Shown one piece after another: positions 25,992 to 35,055 of a stretch of DNA of 64,000 nucleotides (position 1 is its first letter; the number at the start of each line of letters is the position of its first letter). The stretch covers positions 1,612,001 to 1,676,000 of the forward strand of contig NZ_CP183332.1 in assembly GCF_048541825.1 (NCBI RefSeq), given 5' to 3'. The translations under genes and the position numbers were made by a program. Source of the stretch: Caulobacter sp048541825. Lineage in GTDB: Bacteria; Pseudomonadota; Alphaproteobacteria; Caulobacterales; Caulobacteraceae. The notes under the pieces were generated by a model. The model was not told the DNA's origin. It ran no database searches and saw only the letters and a program-made list of their open reading frames with translations.

Positions 25992-27749
25992 CTACCGCCC
26001 GGCAAGCCGCCGACCCGGCGCCGATCGTCGCTCCAGCCACCACAGTAAACCCAGCACGGCGAGCAAGCTCGCGGCCCAAGGCCAGGGCGATCCGGGAGCA
26101 GCGACGAGCGCGTCCGCTCCGCGCCCGGAAGCGGCTTCCACCAGAGCCAGCGTCGCCTGCCGGTTTGCGCTGTGCGCCAGAGACGGGGCCGCATCGGCGG
26201 GGTGGACGTACACAGCCGTCTCGACCTCGCCATCCACAATTTTGTGCCATCCAGACCGGTGGGGCCAGTAGGCGGCGCAGGCTGCGGGTCCGGTCGCCGG
26301 ATCGAGGCGCGGCCGGCTTTCGACGCCCTCAGGGTCGATGACGCGAACCTGCTGGGTGACCGCGCACAGCGCCGCGCGCTCACCCGGCCTTGCGATCGCG
26401 TCCAGGCGCACGACCGCAGGCTCGCCCGGTCGAGCCAGGGTCGAAAAGAGTTCGCTCCAAAGTTCGCCATAACGGTCGCCTTGGCCGCTCAGGGTCAGAG
26501 CATAGCTGTCGGCCACGATCCACAGGCCCACCCGGCCCTGGCCGCGCGGACGCCAGGCGGCGAGGGCTATGCCGGCCGCATCCCGGATCATCGGCACGGC
26601 GTCTCGCCCGGTCTGGACCAGGCCAAGCCGGTTGAGCTCGAGCGCGGCGGGCAGGGCCGATCCGCCGAGACGGAAGGCTCGCGCATCGTCGCCACCAACG
26701 TTTGCCAGGCCCAGCCCGGTCCATTCGCGTCGGGTGGTGTCGGAGAGCTGTCCCGTGGGTCTCAGCAGCAGACCAAGACCATCCCGGGCCGCGCCCCCGA
26801 GGGCGGCCCGCTCCCCGATCGACAGGGTCTCCCAGAGGCGATCATCGACGACGACGAGATCGACCTCGGCCAGGGTCGCTCGCGTCAGCGGCGTCGGTGC
26901 ATCGCCCAGGCGCACGCCGCCGCCGACATCGATCTCGACGCTCAGCGCGATGCCGGCGTCCTGGGCCCAGCGGCGGAGATACTTTGTTTCGGGGCTGGGG
27001 GCGCCCGCCAGGACGACGACGCGAGGCTGTCGCTGCGCTCGCGAATGGACCGGGATCTCGATGTGCTCGAGCAGCCGGCCCGCCGTGTCCTTCAGGCGCA
27101 GATCAAACAGCGCCAGCCCTGAAGCCCGCGACGAAGCCGACAGCTTAAAGCGCTGACCGGCCTTCACCTCGGCGCGATCGACCACTGCGCCAGCCGGGTC
27201 GAGCAGTTCGACCACGCCTGACGTCAGTGCGCCGATCTGGCCAGCCACGCTGAAGCGCGCCCCTGGGGCGACCGGGCCGGGCAAGGTCAGGTCGACAAGG
27301 CCGCTCGGCGCCCGCGCGGGGATGAACTCCGCCGGCCGGTCCAGAGGGATCTGGTCGCGGGGTGTCAGGCCTTCGCCCTCGATGCGCAGCCGTCCGACCT
27401 GCGGATAGAGGCGCAGGGCCGTGCCGAGATCGGGAACGCGGATGGCGCCGGGCGCCGCGCCGGCCTCCGGCAGGGCGACAACCACGTCACCGGCAGCGCG
27501 CAACGTCGGCGGCGCCCCGCGCGTGGCGATCACCAGGCGTCCGGGGGATGTCCCCACCGAAGGGGGGAAGAGCGTCAGGTGCAGAAAGACGCCTCCGAGG
27601 ATTTGCAGACCGACCAGTGTGGCGAAGCGCCATGCAGGACCGCGCGTCGCCGCCGCCGCCTCCCGACGCCGAAGCGCCAGCCGGACAACGCCGCCGCCGA
27701 CGGCCACGGCGATCAGGGCCGCCGTCCAGATCTGGAGATCGCCGATCAT
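25992..27749 (-). CDS. Membrane-anchored protein of the MoxR/DUF58/BatA cluster, amidotransferase-like fold
   Basis: A 585-residue protein, last gene of the eight-gene cluster. Two hydrophobic segments open it (IWTAALIAVAVGGGVVRLAL and a segment ending LHLTLFPP) and one closes it (WPWAASLLAVLGLLWWLE), so most of the chain is extracytoplasmic or cytoplasmic between anchors. The middle has VVVLAGAPSPETKYLRRWAQDAGI and VDLVVVDDRLWETL, typical of the glutamine-amidotransferase-like domains found in Bat-type clusters, but no catalytic Cys-His-Glu set is apparent. The start overlaps the upstream gene by ATGA (27746-27749). Specific function unknown. Confidence 0.75.
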   Translation of the reverse strand: MIGDLQIWTAALIAVAVGGGVVRLALRRREAAAATRGPAWRFATLVGLQILGGVFLHLTLFPPSVGTSPGRLVIATRGAPPTLRAAGDVVVALPEAGAAPGAIRVPDLGTALRLYPQVGRLRIEGEGLTPRDQIPLDRPAEFIPARAPSGLVDLTLPGPVAPGARFSVAGQIGALTSGVVELLDPAGAVVDRAEVKAGQRFKLSASSRASGLALFDLRLKDTAGRLLEHIEIPVHSRAQRQPRVVVLAGAPSPETKYLRRWAQDAGIALSVEIDVGGGVRLGDAPTPLTRATLAEVDLVVVDDRLWETLSIGERAALGGAARDGLGLLLRPTGQLSDTTRREWTGLGLANVGGDDARAFRLGGSALPAALELNRLGLVQTGRDAVPMIRDAAGIALAAWRPRGQGRVGLWIVADSYALTLSGQGDRYGELWSELFSTLARPGEPAVVRLDAIARPGERAALCAVTQQVRVIDPEGVESRPRLDPATGPAACAAYWPHRSGWHKIVDGEVETAVYVHPADAAPSLAHSANRQATLALVEAASGRGADALVAAPGSPWPWAASLLAVLGLLWWLERRSAPGRRLAGR

Positions 27750-29893
27750 CGCAGGGCGTCCAGATAACGGCGGCCGCGGGCGTCAGCCGGGGCGCGACGC
27801 AGGACGCCGGCCGGCGGTCGCTCCAGCGCCGTCCAGAGCAGCGCGCGCAGCTTCTGACGGCAGTCAAGGCAGCCGGGCTCATTGCGAACGGTGTCGATCT
27901 GGGCCGAGAGGGCCAGGGGATCGGCCAGGCGTTTCTGGTTGGCCGTCACCCAGCGCGCCAGGGCGTCCAGGCGCAGGGGCGCGGCGGGCTGGGTCTCGCC
28001 CAGCGTGCGCCAGGCCTCGACAGCCGGCGTGTCGGCGGGATCGCGCGTCGTCGGAACAAGTCGGCCCGAAACAATGCCGTCGCGTTTGCCCGTAAGGCGG
28101 CGGGACAGATCGACCGGCGGCATCTTCGACGGCGCGCGCGCCAGGAAGATGCGCGTGGCCTGTTGAGCGTTCTTCAGCAGGTCCAGTGCCCGATGGGCGT
28201 GAGGCAGGGCGTCCCGGGGCTTGCCCTGACGCAGGGCGCGTTCGGAGTCCCACATGGCGTCCAGCGCCTGGGCCAGGGTCGAGCGTGTTCCCGGATCGAA
28301 CAGGGTGGCGGCGTCGCCGGTGTCGTGCGCATGGCCGAACTGGGCGACCACATCGCCCATCTCGCCGAAGGTTCCAGGCTCGGCGCCATGATCGTGCCCG
28401 TCGTCGGGACTATGTTCTTCCACGGGCTCGGGCTTGGCGGGCGCCGATGCGGGGCCGTCGTTCGTCGGCAGGTCCAGCGCGGGCGCGTCATTGGTCGGGA
28501 TGGACAGTCCGCCACCGCCGCCCTCGACCTCCTCGCCCATGAACTGACCGTAGCGCAGGCGAAGCTGGGCCTGGTCGGCGCCCAGCCCGTTGGACCGGTC
28601 GAGGAAGGTGTCCGGGGAGATCCGGCTGCGCTGGGCGATCAAGGCCTCGGCGTCGATGATGATCTGGCGTTGGCTGCGGAAATAGACCGGCAGGATCTGG
28701 CGGGCCATGCCTTCGAGCCCGTCGGCCAGGCCCATGGCGGCCGGCCAGCGCAGGATGATGCTGGGACCTTCGACCATCTGGGGCGCGGGCGCGCGATTGT
28801 CGCTGACGACCAGCTGAACGATCATGTCGCCGCCGGGCTCGAGGCCTTCGCGCGTCAGGTCGAGGTCGGCGGCGAAACGCTTGAGCCGCGCGTCGCCCCG
28901 GCCGCTCAGGGGCAGGGTCCGCTCGGTCGTGGTGATGTTTTCGCCCTCGCCCTTGGTTATCGTGACGCGCAGCTGGGCGGCGGCCGCCACACCATAGTCG
29001 TCACGGACCTCGAACACGGGCGCCCAGCGCGTTTGGCCTGGGGCGGTGAGTGTCAGGGCGCTGTCTGGCGTCAGGACACGCACCACCGGCGCGGCGTCAG
29101 GGATCATCTCCACCCGATGCAGGCGCTGGCGGGGCAGACCTGGGGCCTCGATTCGATACAGCGCCGACCGCGCGAAGACCCGGTCGCCCAGCCAGCGCCC
29201 GCCTTGTCGACGAAGGGACAGGGGCGGCTCGCCCGGGAAGCTCAGGGTCGCGGCGCCGGGACTGGGAACGAGGTTCACGGCCCACTCAATGCGCGAACTG
29301 GCGGGCGCGCGCACGTCGAGGCTGCTCTGCTCGAACGGGCGCTGGCCGGTATAGGCAGGCGGCGTGACGCGCAGCCGCGCGCCGGCGATCCGGGGCGCGC
29401 TGAGGGGCGAGGCCGATCGAACGCCGCCGACACCGCCGGCTGCGTCGTGCGGGGATGGCCAGAGCGTGACGGCCAGGATCGCGACGGCGCTGAGGCCGGC
29501 GGTCCAGGCGATCCAGCGGCGCGACCAGTCGGGGCGCAGGTCGAGCGCAGCGGCTTCGGTCAGCCGAGCTTGCAGCCGCGCCTGCTGCAGGGCCGCCAGG
29601 CCCTCCAGGCTGCCCGGCGCGCGGAGCAGGAGATCGCTGCTGTCCTCAAGGTCGGGCGCGCGGGCGTCCAAGGCGGCGGTCAGCCAGGCAGGGTCGAAGC
29701 GGCGGGTTCGCTTCCAGGCCGTCCAGCCCAGCGCCAGGGCCCCGAGGGTCATCGCGGCCAACGCCGCCCCGAGGCCGACCAGCCGCCAGGTCGCGGCGCC
29801 GAGGGCCAGAACGATCGGCAGTCCGACGGCGATCGTGTCGAGCAGGCTCCGCTGGCGGGCGGCCCGCAGGTGGTGGGAGAGCGCGGCGATCAT
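27746..29893 (-). CDS. Large membrane protein of the MoxR/DUF58/BatA cluster (DUF4175-like)
   Basis: A 715-residue protein with two N-terminal membrane helices (LLDTIAVGLPIVLALGAATWRLVGL and AAMTLGALALGWTAW), another near residue 150 (IAWTAGLSAVAILAVTLW), then a long soluble part rich in beta-type sequence with immunoglobulin-like character (PVVRVLTPDSALTLTAPGQTRWAPVFEVRDDYGV). A charged His/Asp-rich stretch (EEHSPDDGHDHGAE) lies in the last third. The layout fits DUF4175/TIGR02302-type proteins that accompany MoxR operons. The ATG at 29893 overlaps the BatA-type gene stop (ATGA); a longer frame to 30223 is a shadow. No enzymatic motif is seen. Confidence 0.75.
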   Translation of the reverse strand: MIAALSHHLRAARQRSLLDTIAVGLPIVLALGAATWRLVGLGAALAAMTLGALALGWTAWKRTRRFDPAWLTAALDARAPDLEDSSDLLLRAPGSLEGLAALQQARLQARLTEAAALDLRPDWSRRWIAWTAGLSAVAILAVTLWPSPHDAAGGVGGVRSASPLSAPRIAGARLRVTPPAYTGQRPFEQSSLDVRAPASSRIEWAVNLVPSPGAATLSFPGEPPLSLRRQGGRWLGDRVFARSALYRIEAPGLPRQRLHRVEMIPDAAPVVRVLTPDSALTLTAPGQTRWAPVFEVRDDYGVAAAAQLRVTITKGEGENITTTERTLPLSGRGDARLKRFAADLDLTREGLEPGGDMIVQLVVSDNRAPAPQMVEGPSIILRWPAAMGLADGLEGMARQILPVYFRSQRQIIIDAEALIAQRSRISPDTFLDRSNGLGADQAQLRLRYGQFMGEEVEGGGGGLSIPTNDAPALDLPTNDGPASAPAKPEPVEEHSPDDGHDHGAEPGTFGEMGDVVAQFGHAHDTGDAATLFDPGTRSTLAQALDAMWDSERALRQGKPRDALPHAHRALDLLKNAQQATRIFLARAPSKMPPVDLSRRLTGKRDGIVSGRLVPTTRDPADTPAVEAWRTLGETQPAAPLRLDALARWVTANQKRLADPLALSAQIDTVRNEPGCLDCRQKLRALLWTALERPPAGVLRRAPADARGRRYLDALR

Positions 29894-31047
29894 GCGGCGA
29901 CCGGCCGTCGCCGCCGGGTGGCCAGCCAGCGCTCGACCGCGAAGAGCGCGGCGATAGCCACGGCCAGCCATGGACGCAGGTCTACGGGATGGGGGTTGTA
30001 GGACGGGGCGCCGGGCGTCGCCCGCACCGTGGGCCCATAGTCGGCCGAGGCGACGCGAGCGGGCGCCGGCGGCGGGGCTAGCAGCGACCACAGGGTCGCC
30101 GGAAAGTCGGCCTCGACCAGGGCCGGCATGGCCCTGGGTTCCAGCGGGCGGGTCAGGCGCAGGACGCGCCCTTTGCCGAAGCGGCCTACGCTGGCCAGCG
30201 GGTCGCCGGTCGCGTCGCGCCATGTCACCCGCTGCGCGCCCTCGACAGGGGATGGCGCGTCATGGGCCAGCAGCGCCACGCCGCCGGCCTCGATCCAGTC
30301 CAGAAGGGCCGATGGCATCGGCGCGCTGGACAGCCAGACGAGATACCGGGCGCTGCGGGGCAGGGGACGATCGACAGGGCCCGCGTCGAAGGCGGGCGGC
30401 TTGCCGGGCTCGGCGAAGGCTGTCGCCGCCGCGCGGAAGTAGCGAACAGCGTCCTCGCCGTCCCGGGAATAGCGAACGATCAGTGCAGGCGGGGCTCGCG
30501 CCGCGACCGGCGCGGGCTGGCGCGACGAGGCGGTGACCCGCCAGTCCACCGGGCGGGACAGATAGAGGCGCTGAGCGTCGACACCCGTCAGCTCCGGTGG
30601 CACGACCACGGCGATCGGCGTCCTGGCGGGTGTCTCGGCGTCGAGCTGGCGGATGAGGCTGGCCAGGTTCGTCGGCAAGGCCGGCGCGGGGCGGTCGAGG
30701 CCGGGAAAGCCGGGCGCGAGCCAGACCCGCCGCTCATCCCCGTCAGGGACGTCCGCGATGTTGACCGCTGGCGAGACGGCGACCACCGCTCGGCCATCGC
30801 CCGGGGGCCGCGCCACGGGCTGGGCCAGGAGCAGGGCGATGGCGAGGATCAGGGCGATCCGCACCGCCAGCAGCAGTCGCTCATCCAGCCGGAGGCGTCG
30901 CACCGGCCTTGGGTTTGGGTTGAGCCAGCGCAGGGCCGAAAAGTCGATGGTCTGGGTCTCGGTCCGCCGCGCGATATGGATCGCCAGAGGAACCGCGATC
31001 GCAATCAGGGCGCCCAGCGCGGCCGGCAGGAGCAGGGTCGGCGTCAT
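29890..31047 (-). CDS. BatA N-terminal-domain membrane protein
   Basis: A 385-residue protein starting with the BatA-type double helix: LLLPAALGALIAIAVPLAIHIARR, then the basic RPVRRLRLDERLLLAVRIALILAIALLLAQPV. A von Willebrand-like/GATase-like middle domain follows (YLVWLSSAPMPSALLDWIEAGGVALLAHD), and a helix at the C-terminus (LRPWLAVAIAALFAVERWL). In Bat systems this protein class forms the membrane part that works with the MoxR ATPase. The gene overlaps both neighbours by four bases (ATGA), so the four distal genes of the cluster are translationally coupled. Confidence 0.85.
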   Translation of the reverse strand: MTPTLLLPAALGALIAIAVPLAIHIARRTETQTIDFSALRWLNPNPRPVRRLRLDERLLLAVRIALILAIALLLAQPVARPPGDGRAVVAVSPAVNIADVPDGDERRVWLAPGFPGLDRPAPALPTNLASLIRQLDAETPARTPIAVVVPPELTGVDAQRLYLSRPVDWRVTASSRQPAPVAARAPPALIVRYSRDGEDAVRYFRAAATAFAEPGKPPAFDAGPVDRPLPRSARYLVWLSSAPMPSALLDWIEAGGVALLAHDAPSPVEGAQRVTWRDATGDPLASVGRFGKGRVLRLTRPLEPRAMPALVEADFPATLWSLLAPPPAPARVASADYGPTVRATPGAPSYNPHPVDLRPWLAVAIAALFAVERWLATRRRRPVAA

Positions 31048-31931
31048 CGCTGGGGCGCCGGCTGGGACAGCTTCTGGATGGGCTGGTCCGGATCCTGGTC
31101 GGTGAAGTGCTCGACATAGCGGACACCCCGGCCTTCGAGCCGCGCGCGCAGGTCGGCGCGGGCCTTGGTGAAGCGGGCCAGGAAGTCCTGACGCAGGGCC
31201 CGACCGTCGCCGGCCAGCTCGGCGTCGCCTTCAGGATCGCGGAAGCGAAGACTGCGGTCGAACGGGAAGTCGCGCTCGTCGGCGGTCAGCAGCTGGATGA
31301 ACGACACGTCGCGACCGGATGCGGCGAGACGCTCGGCGGCCGTGACGCAAGCCTCGTCGAAGCCGTCGGTGACGAACAGGGCCATGTCGCCGGGCGCGAT
31401 GCGCTCGCCCAGGGTTTGCACGTCCCGCTCCCAGGCCGGAACACCGCCGGGGCGGAGCGGACCGAGCGCCAGCCGGATGCGATCGCGATGCCGTTTGTCG
31501 CTGGACGGCGGCAGGACCAGCGCCCCTTGCGCCTGGGCGACGATGACGCCGAACCGGTCGCCTTGCTGCAGGGCGATCTCGATCAGGGCGGCGGTCAGGC
31601 GGCGGGCGGCGTCGAAGCGCGACCAGTCGGGGCGGGCGACATCGGCCTGACCCATCGAGGCGCTGGCGTCGAGGACGATCCAGATCGCCACCGGGCTCTC
31701 GCGCTCGGCCTCACGCACGAAGAAGCGGTCCGACCGTGAATAGAGCTTCCAGTCGACGCGGCGCAGATCGTCGCCGCGCTCATAGGCGCGGTACTGGGCG
31801 AACTCCATTGCGCCGCCGCGGTTGCGGCTGGCGTGCATGCCATCGCCGACCAGCATCGCGGCCGCGCGGGGCGCCAGCGACAGGCGTCGCAAGCGGCTGC
31901 GCAGGTCGGGAGGGAGGTCGAACGGAGACAT
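31044..31931 (-). CDS. DUF58 (VWA-like) protein
   Basis: A 295-residue cytoplasmic protein. The DUF58 signature EFAQYRAYERGDDLRRVDWKLYSRSD is at about residues 43-68, followed by a VWA fold with a metal-ion-dependent adhesion motif DASAS (Asp88, Ser90, Ser92) and VTDGFDEA as the later acidic element. DUF58 proteins are regularly encoded next to MoxR ATPases and are thought to be their adaptor or client. It lies nine bases after moxR and overlaps the BatA-type gene start. Confidence 0.93.
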   Translation of the reverse strand: MSPFDLPPDLRSRLRRLSLAPRAAAMLVGDGMHASRNRGGAMEFAQYRAYERGDDLRRVDWKLYSRSDRFFVREAERESPVAIWIVLDASASMGQADVARPDWSRFDAARRLTAALIEIALQQGDRFGVIVAQAQGALVLPPSSDKRHRDRIRLALGPLRPGGVPAWERDVQTLGERIAPGDMALFVTDGFDEACVTAAERLAASGRDVSFIQLLTADERDFPFDRSLRFRDPEGDAELAGDGRALRQDFLARFTKARADLRARLEGRGVRYVEHFTDQDPDQPIQKLSQPAPQR

Positions 31932-31940
31932 GCGCCGCGA

Positions 31941-32942
31941 TCAGTCCCGCGTCGGCGCCGGAAGGGCGGCCAGCAGGGCGGCGACGACGTCGTCGGTGGT
32001 CTTGCGCTCGGCCTCGGCCGCGAAAGACAGCAGGATGCGGTGGCGCATGACCGGCGCCGCCAGGGCGATGACGTCGGCCCGAGTGGCCGCCAGCCGTCCG
32101 TGCAGCAGGGCACGGGCCTTGGCGGCCAGCACCAGGGCCTGGCCGGCCCGCGGGCCGGCGCCCCAGCGGACGTAGGTCTGGACGGCGGCGGGTACGTCGG
32201 GGCCGGGACGACTGGCGCGGACAAGGGATGTGATCCAGGTCAGCAGGCCTTCGCCGACATGCACCTGGCGCACCCATTTCTGCAGCTCGACGATGTCGGG
32301 TCCGGTCATCACCGGGGCGGGCGCGGCGATGGCGCCGCCGGTCGTCAGGGCCAGGATCGCCCGCTCCTCCTCGGCCGTGGGATAGCCGACCCGGATGTTG
32401 AGCAGGAAGCGGTCAAGCTGGGCCTCGGGCAGGGGATAGGTGCCGGCCTGTTCGAGCGGGTTCTGGGTGGCGAGTACGAAGAACGGCTCGGACAATGCAT
32501 GCGTGACACCCGCATAGCTGACCGTGTGCTCCTGCATGGCCTCCAGCAGGGCCGCCTGGGTCTTGGGCGGGGTGCGGTTCAGTTCGTCGGCCAGCAGCAG
32601 GTTGGTGAAGACCGGGCCCGGCTGGAAGCGGAAGCTGCGATGGCCGGTGCCGTGATCCTCTTCCAGCACCTCGGTGCCGAGGATGTCGCTGGGCATCAGG
32701 TCGGGGGTGAACTGGACGCGGCGGAACTCGAGCGACAGCGCCTGGCCCAGGGTGCGAACCAGCAGCGTCTTGCCCAGGCCCGGCACGCCCTCGATCAGGC
32801 AGTGGCCGCCGGCCAGCAGGCCGATCAGCAGCTGCTCGACCACTTCGTCCTGGCCGAAGATGGCCTGGCCGATCGCCGCGCGCAGCTGGCCCAGGCGCTC
32901 GAGCTTGAGCGCGATATCGGCTTCGGTGGGGGTCTGGGTCAT
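31941..32942 (-). CDS. MoxR-family AAA+ ATPase
   Basis: A 333-residue AAA+ chaperone-like ATPase. Walker A is EGVPGLGKT (51-59), Walker B LLLADELNRTPPKTQAALLEAMQE with Asp119-Glu120, sensor 1 VLATQNPLEQAGTYPLPEAQLDRF. Members help assemble or activate complexes together with VWA/DUF58 partners. Here it stands between DUF4159 and DUF58 on the same strand, consistent with the core of a MoxR-type module. Start at the ATG at 32942. Confidence 0.95.
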   Translation of the reverse strand: MTQTPTEADIALKLERLGQLRAAIGQAIFGQDEVVEQLLIGLLAGGHCLIEGVPGLGKTLLVRTLGQALSLEFRRVQFTPDLMPSDILGTEVLEEDHGTGHRSFRFQPGPVFTNLLLADELNRTPPKTQAALLEAMQEHTVSYAGVTHALSEPFFVLATQNPLEQAGTYPLPEAQLDRFLLNIRVGYPTAEEERAILALTTGGAIAAPAPVMTGPDIVELQKWVRQVHVGEGLLTWITSLVRASRPGPDVPAAVQTYVRWGAGPRAGQALVLAAKARALLHGRLAATRADVIALAAPVMRHRILLSFAAEAERKTTDDVVAALLAALPAPTRD

Positions 32943-32970
32943 CGCGGTTCCGAGCAGGCGAGAGGCAGGA

Positions 32971-33690
32971 TCAGGCGGTCAGGGCGTAGAGCACGATATT
33001 GACCGCGAACTTGGTGTTGTCTTCAGCCAGGAAGCGCTTGTTGCGCCAGTCGTAATCCCACTCGCAACCGTAATCCTTGTTGCTGTAGAGCAGGCCCAGG
33101 CGCCCGCCGATCTCGATGCCCTTGAGGTAGTCATGCACGAGATCGTCGCCCCAGCCGTTCAGCTCGAAGCTGGTGGCGGGCGGGCCGTCGAACTTGAAGA
33201 AGTTGCGATAGATGGCGTGGTCGTTGGGCAGCTTGCGCAGGGCCTCGGCGCCGAACAGCTTTGTCATCTGGCGTTCGAACGATCGCGCGAACAGGCCGTC
33301 GATATCGTGGTTGCAGTCATCGACGAACACGAAGCCGCCGTTGCGCACATAGCGTTCGAAATTGGCGGCCTCGGCGGGGCTGAACTCCACCAGCTTGTGG
33401 CCGGCCAGATAGCAGAACGGCGCGGTCAGCATCGCCGGATCCGACAGTCGCACCACGCGCTCCTGCGGATCGACACGCAGGTTAGTGTAGTCGATCAGCG
33501 AGGTCAGGATATTTGACGGCATCCGCTGGTCGACGTCCCAGTCGCCGGAGTCGTAGCGCAGCCGCGTGAACCAGAAGTCGTACACGGGCGCCGATCGGGC
33601 GGCGGACGGGAGACTGGCAAGCCAGCCCCCCAATGCGCCGCCCGTCAGCAGGCGCAGGCACTCAGAACGCGTTACGCGGTTACCGGCCAT
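32971..33690 (-). CDS. DUF4159 protein with Tat-like signal
   Basis: A 239-residue protein. Its N-terminus, VTRSECLRLLTGGALGGWLASLPSAARSAP, has the shape of a Tat signal but with Arg-Ser where the twin arginine would be. The body has the DUF4159 look: FWFTRLRYDSGDWDVDQRMPSNIL, YVRNGGFVFVDDCNHDIDG, and GLLYSNKDYGCEWDYDWRNK. The domain has a glutamine-amidotransferase-like Rossmann fold and is often fused to BatA in other bacteria; here it is a separate, apparently exported gene. It lies 11 bases after tldE and 28 before moxR. Confidence 0.87.
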   Translation of the reverse strand: MAGNRVTRSECLRLLTGGALGGWLASLPSAARSAPVYDFWFTRLRYDSGDWDVDQRMPSNILTSLIDYTNLRVDPQERVVRLSDPAMLTAPFCYLAGHKLVEFSPAEAANFERYVRNGGFVFVDDCNHDIDGLFARSFERQMTKLFGAEALRKLPNDHAIYRNFFKFDGPPATSFELNGWGDDLVHDYLKGIEIGGRLGLLYSNKDYGCEWDYDWRNKRFLAEDNTKFAVNIVLYALTA

Positions 33691-33701
33691 GCGTTATCCG
33701 G

Positions 33702-35033
33702 TCAGACGGCGTCCGACAGCGAGGTGAAGGTGAAGTCACGCACGCGCATCGGAGGGATCATGTACTGCATCTGACCGCCCTCGCTGACCCGAACCGGCCG
33801 GCCCAGGTCATCGATGTTGTTGAGCATGATCACCGGCGACTCGTTGAAGCGGAAGTTCTTCACCGGATACTTCAACTGGCCGTTCTCGATGTAGAAGGTG
33901 CCGTCGCGGGTCAGGCCGGTCAGCAGCACCGTCTGGGGATCGACCATGCGGATGTACCAGGTGCGGGTCACCAGGATGCCGCGCTCGGTCTCGCGCACCA
34001 GGTCGGCGGTCGACTTGGTTCCGCCCGACATGATGATGTTGCCTGGCCGGCCCACCACCTTCTTGCCCTGCTTCTGGGCCCAATAGGGCGAGTAGAGCAG
34101 GTTGGCGATCTTGCCGTTCTCGACCAGCGGCATGCGCTCGCGGGCCCGGCCCTGGGCGTCCCACGGCAGCACCGCCAGCTCGGGGTGCCAGGGGTCGGCC
34201 GTGAAGGTGACGCGCGGATCATAGACCTGCTCGCCCAGCTTGTTGCCGCCGCCCTTTTTGGACAGGAAGCTGCGGCCCTCGTCGGCCTGGCGGGCGTCGA
34301 AGAAGTTGAGCATGAACGAGATCAGGCCCGAGGCGGCGGCCGGCTCCAGGATAACCGTGTACTTGCCGGGCTCCAGCGACTGGGCCTCGGCCGAGGCGCT
34401 GGCCTTGCGCATCGCGATCTCGATGTCGCTGGCTGGCTTGAAGCTGGTGGAGTCCTGCAGGTTGCGGCTGACCCAGCCCGACCCCCGGCCATCGGCTGTG
34501 CGCACGGTGCAGGTATAGTCGACCTCGGTTGCGCGCTGATAGCCGAATGCGCCCTTGCTGTTGGCGAAGGCGACGAAGCTCTGCTCGTCATTGAGGAAGC
34601 CGGCGGCGATCAGGTTCTGGGCGCGGCAGGGGGCGATCGAGGCCCGGGCGATCTCGGCCCGCTGATCGGGCGTGATCGCGGCGGTCGCGGCGCTGAAGGT
34701 CGCGCTGGGTTTGTAGGTCTGGGCCTCGACGGCCGTGACGAACTCCGGATTCTCCGGCGCCAGCTTGGCCAGTTCCTCGGCGCGCTTGACCACGCGGGCC
34801 AGGGCGGCGTCCGAGAACTCGTTGATCGACGCCGACCCGACGCGCTTGCCGAACGCCACCTGGACCGACAGATCGGTATTGCTGACCACGCCGCTGGTCG
34901 AGACGTTGTTGAGGGCGAAACGAATATTGCCTTCGACCGATCCGGTCAGCTGGGCGGTGCACTCGTCTGCCGTCGACAGCTTGATGACTTTGTCGAGGAT
35001 CGTCTTGGCCTCGGCCTCTGTCATGATGCTCAT
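33702..35033 (-). CDS. TldE/PmbA-family protein (no signal peptide)
   Basis: A 443-residue non-catalytic partner type of the TldD/TldE protease. It has the two-domain fold sequence of PmbA/TldE (NVSTSGVVSNTDLSVQVAFGKRVGSASINEFSD, KYTVILEPAAASGLISFML, GNIIMSGGTKSTADLVRETERGILV) and lacks the HExxxH motif. Start at ATG 35033 (MSIMTEAEAK) after a GGGAG ribosome site; the longer frame to 35087 lacks one. Unlike its upstream partner it has no signal peptide. If the two form a heterodimer as in E. coli, it would have to be exported piggyback or the TldD signal would be inactive. Confidence 0.93.
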   Translation of the reverse strand: MSIMTEAEAKTILDKVIKLSTADECTAQLTGSVEGNIRFALNNVSTSGVVSNTDLSVQVAFGKRVGSASINEFSDAALARVVKRAEELAKLAPENPEFVTAVEAQTYKPSATFSAATAAITPDQRAEIARASIAPCRAQNLIAAGFLNDEQSFVAFANSKGAFGYQRATEVDYTCTVRTADGRGSGWVSRNLQDSTSFKPASDIEIAMRKASASAEAQSLEPGKYTVILEPAAASGLISFMLNFFDARQADEGRSFLSKKGGGNKLGEQVYDPRVTFTADPWHPELAVLPWDAQGRARERMPLVENGKIANLLYSPYWAQKQGKKVVGRPGNIIMSGGTKSTADLVRETERGILVTRTWYIRMVDPQTVLLTGLTRDGTFYIENGQLKYPVKNFRFNESPVIMLNNIDDLGRPVRVSEGGQMQYMIPPMRVRDFTFTSLSDAV

Positions 35034-35055
35034 TGGACTGTCTCCCTCGACCCGA

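Noticed and set aside
27362..30001. 879-residue plus-strand open frame
   Set aside because: Antisense to the DUF4175-like gene; composition is Arg/Gly/Ala/Gln-rich as expected for an antisense frame in high-GC DNA.
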